Assembly: GCF_030268885.1 (NCBI RefSeq) | Contig: NZ_BSSA01000022.1 | Coordinates: 62,001-126,000 of the forward strand | DNA from: Kitasatospora phosalacinea | GTDB lineage: Bacteria > Actinomycetota > Actinomycetes > Streptomycetales > Streptomycetaceae | Direction: 5' to 3' | DNA length: 64,000 bases | Shown here: positions 63,319 to 64,000 of the stretch, piece after piece | Numbering within the stretch: position 1 is the stretch's first letter | Layout: each line of letters starts with the position of its first letter | Notes under the pieces: generated by a model | What the model saw: the letters and a program-made list of their open reading frames with translations, nothing else | What the model was told of the DNA's origin: nothing | Database searches by the model: none | Made by a program: the position numbers and the translations under genes

Positions 63319-64000
63319 CTACTCGGGCTTCTTGCGCCGCGACCCGAAGACGATCTCGTCCCAGCTCGGCACCGTCGCCCGGCGCCCCGGGCGGACGCCG
63401 TCGGCCTCGGCCTGGCGGTCGGTGGTGCCGACCAGGCGGTCGCGGTGCGGGGCGACGGAGCGCGGCATCAGGATGTCCGCGTACGCGGAGCCCGCGCCGA
63501 CGCTCGCCGCGGGGGCCGCGGTCTCCTCGACCTCCTCGGTCTCCTCGGCGACCGCGGTCTCCACGCTGGGGCCGACCGGGGTGAGGTCGCCGCGGTAGGA
63601 GGGGACCACGTCCAGCAGGCTGGTGAGGGAGTCCCGTTCGGGGGCGGCCGCGGTCGCGGCGGCGGCGGAGGCGGCGGCCTCCCGGGCCTCGCGGACCTGC
63701 ATGATGCGGTCGGCGGAGGGCCGCTCGATCATCGGGCGGGCCGGGCGGTCGTGCGGGAGCCGGGCGATCCGCGGGATGAACGGGAAGACCGAGTCCTCCT
63801 CGCGCTCGACGTTCTCGCCGATCAGCGCGCGGGCCTCGTCGTCGTTGGGCTGGACCAGCCGCCGCGGCGGGTCGTAGGACCAACTGGCACGCCGGTGCTC
63901 GCCCTCGGCGCGGTACGCGAGGATGACCTCCCAGGTGCCGTCGTCGCGGCGCCAGGAGTCCCAGCGCTCGGTGTCCTTCTCGGCGCCGCGCAGCGCAAGG
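63319..64000 (-). CDS. sepH: cell-division protein SepH, C-terminal part (N-terminus outside window)
   Basis: The open frame enters from the right edge and stops at 63319, giving 226 residues. The first part (WDSWRRDDGTWEVILAYRAEGEHRRASWSYDPPRRLVQPNDDEARALIGENV) is the end of the DUF3071 domain. An Ala/Glu-rich linker (AAASAAAATAAAPE, EETEEVEETAAP) follows, then the conserved C-terminal motif near RRATVPSWDEIVFGSRRKKPE. In Streptomyces SepH binds FtsZ and promotes its assembly for septation. The start, with its HTH, is not in the window. It converges on the sulfurtransferase gene across repeat B. Confidence 0.85.
   Translation of the reverse strand, partial: LALRGAEKDTERWDSWRRDDGTWEVILAYRAEGEHRRASWSYDPPRRLVQPNDDEARALIGENVEREEDSVFPFIPRIARLPHDRPARPMIERPSADRIMQVREAREAAASAAAATAAAPERDSLTSLLDVVPSYRGDLTPVGPSVETAVAEETEEVEETAAPAASVGAGSAYADILMPRSVAPHRDRLVGTTDRQAEADGVRPGRRATVPSWDEIVFGSRRKKPE

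Overview
The window is chromosomal DNA of very high G+C from a filamentous actinomycete of the Streptomyces/Kitasatospora group. The evidence is the extreme third-position GC, frequent GTG starts, a principal sigma factor of the HrdB type directly downstream of the sporulation regulator gene whiH, sepH at the right edge, and ParE/ParC topoisomerase IV genes flanking a conserved core block. The gene order lexA-nrdR-nrdJ ... rnhB ... recQ ... whiH-hrdB ... parE ... parC ... ptsH ... sepH is what is expected of the conserved core of such a chromosome. I see no phage, insertion sequence, CRISPR array, rRNA, tRNA or biosynthetic cluster.

Layout. 1-5.5 kb: a hypothetical gene cut by the left edge, lexA, and the divergent nrdR-nrdJ unit with LexA-like and NrdR-like boxes in the shared intergenic region. 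5.5-9 kb: small lineage-type genes, a decayed second copy of one of them, an NAD(P)-binding reductase, and a compact HTH/Clp-N pair whose promoter is buried in two palindromes. 9-16 kb: an alpha-glucoside-type ABC importer without its own ATPase, then a large secreted multidomain protein with a deacetylase-like core. 16-19.3 kb: a TetR/drug-exporter pair and rnhB. 19.3-30.6 kb: hypotheticals, a RecQ helicase fused to a phosphoribosyltransferase-like tail, a DUF4192 protein, an alpha/beta hydrolase, a glycogen-debranching-type glucosidase and a Nudix/NrtR regulator. 30.9-36.7 kb: an ABC-like ATPase with non-canonical catalytic residues and its membrane partner, whiH and hrdB. 36.9-47.3 kb: trypsin-like protease, parE, a two-component system, a DUF485/sodium-solute symporter pair and others. 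47.4-54.3 kb: parC, a paired M16 peptidase operon and rtcB. 54.3-64 kb: a second TetR/MFS pair, HPr, a GNAT/acyl-CoA-synthetase protein acetyltransferase, a four-gene block (DUF5998, phosphodiesterase, thymidine kinase, sulfurtransferase) and the C-terminal part of sepH.

Functionally the window mixes DNA replication and repair (LexA, RNR, RNase HII, RecQ, topoisomerase IV, thymidine kinase), developmental control (WhiH, HrdB, SepH) and sugar transport and metabolism. The items most worth a second look are: the HTH/Clp-N pair with an apparently leaderless promoter made of two palindromes; the catalytically degenerate ABC ATPase beside whiH; a 29-bp palindrome that contains both start codons of a divergent TetR/MFS pair; a structured repeat present twice, in opposite orientation, each time between convergent genes; paired DnaA-box-like sites upstream of recQ; and a WhiG-type promoter in front of whiH. 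All homology calls were made by eye from protein motifs.
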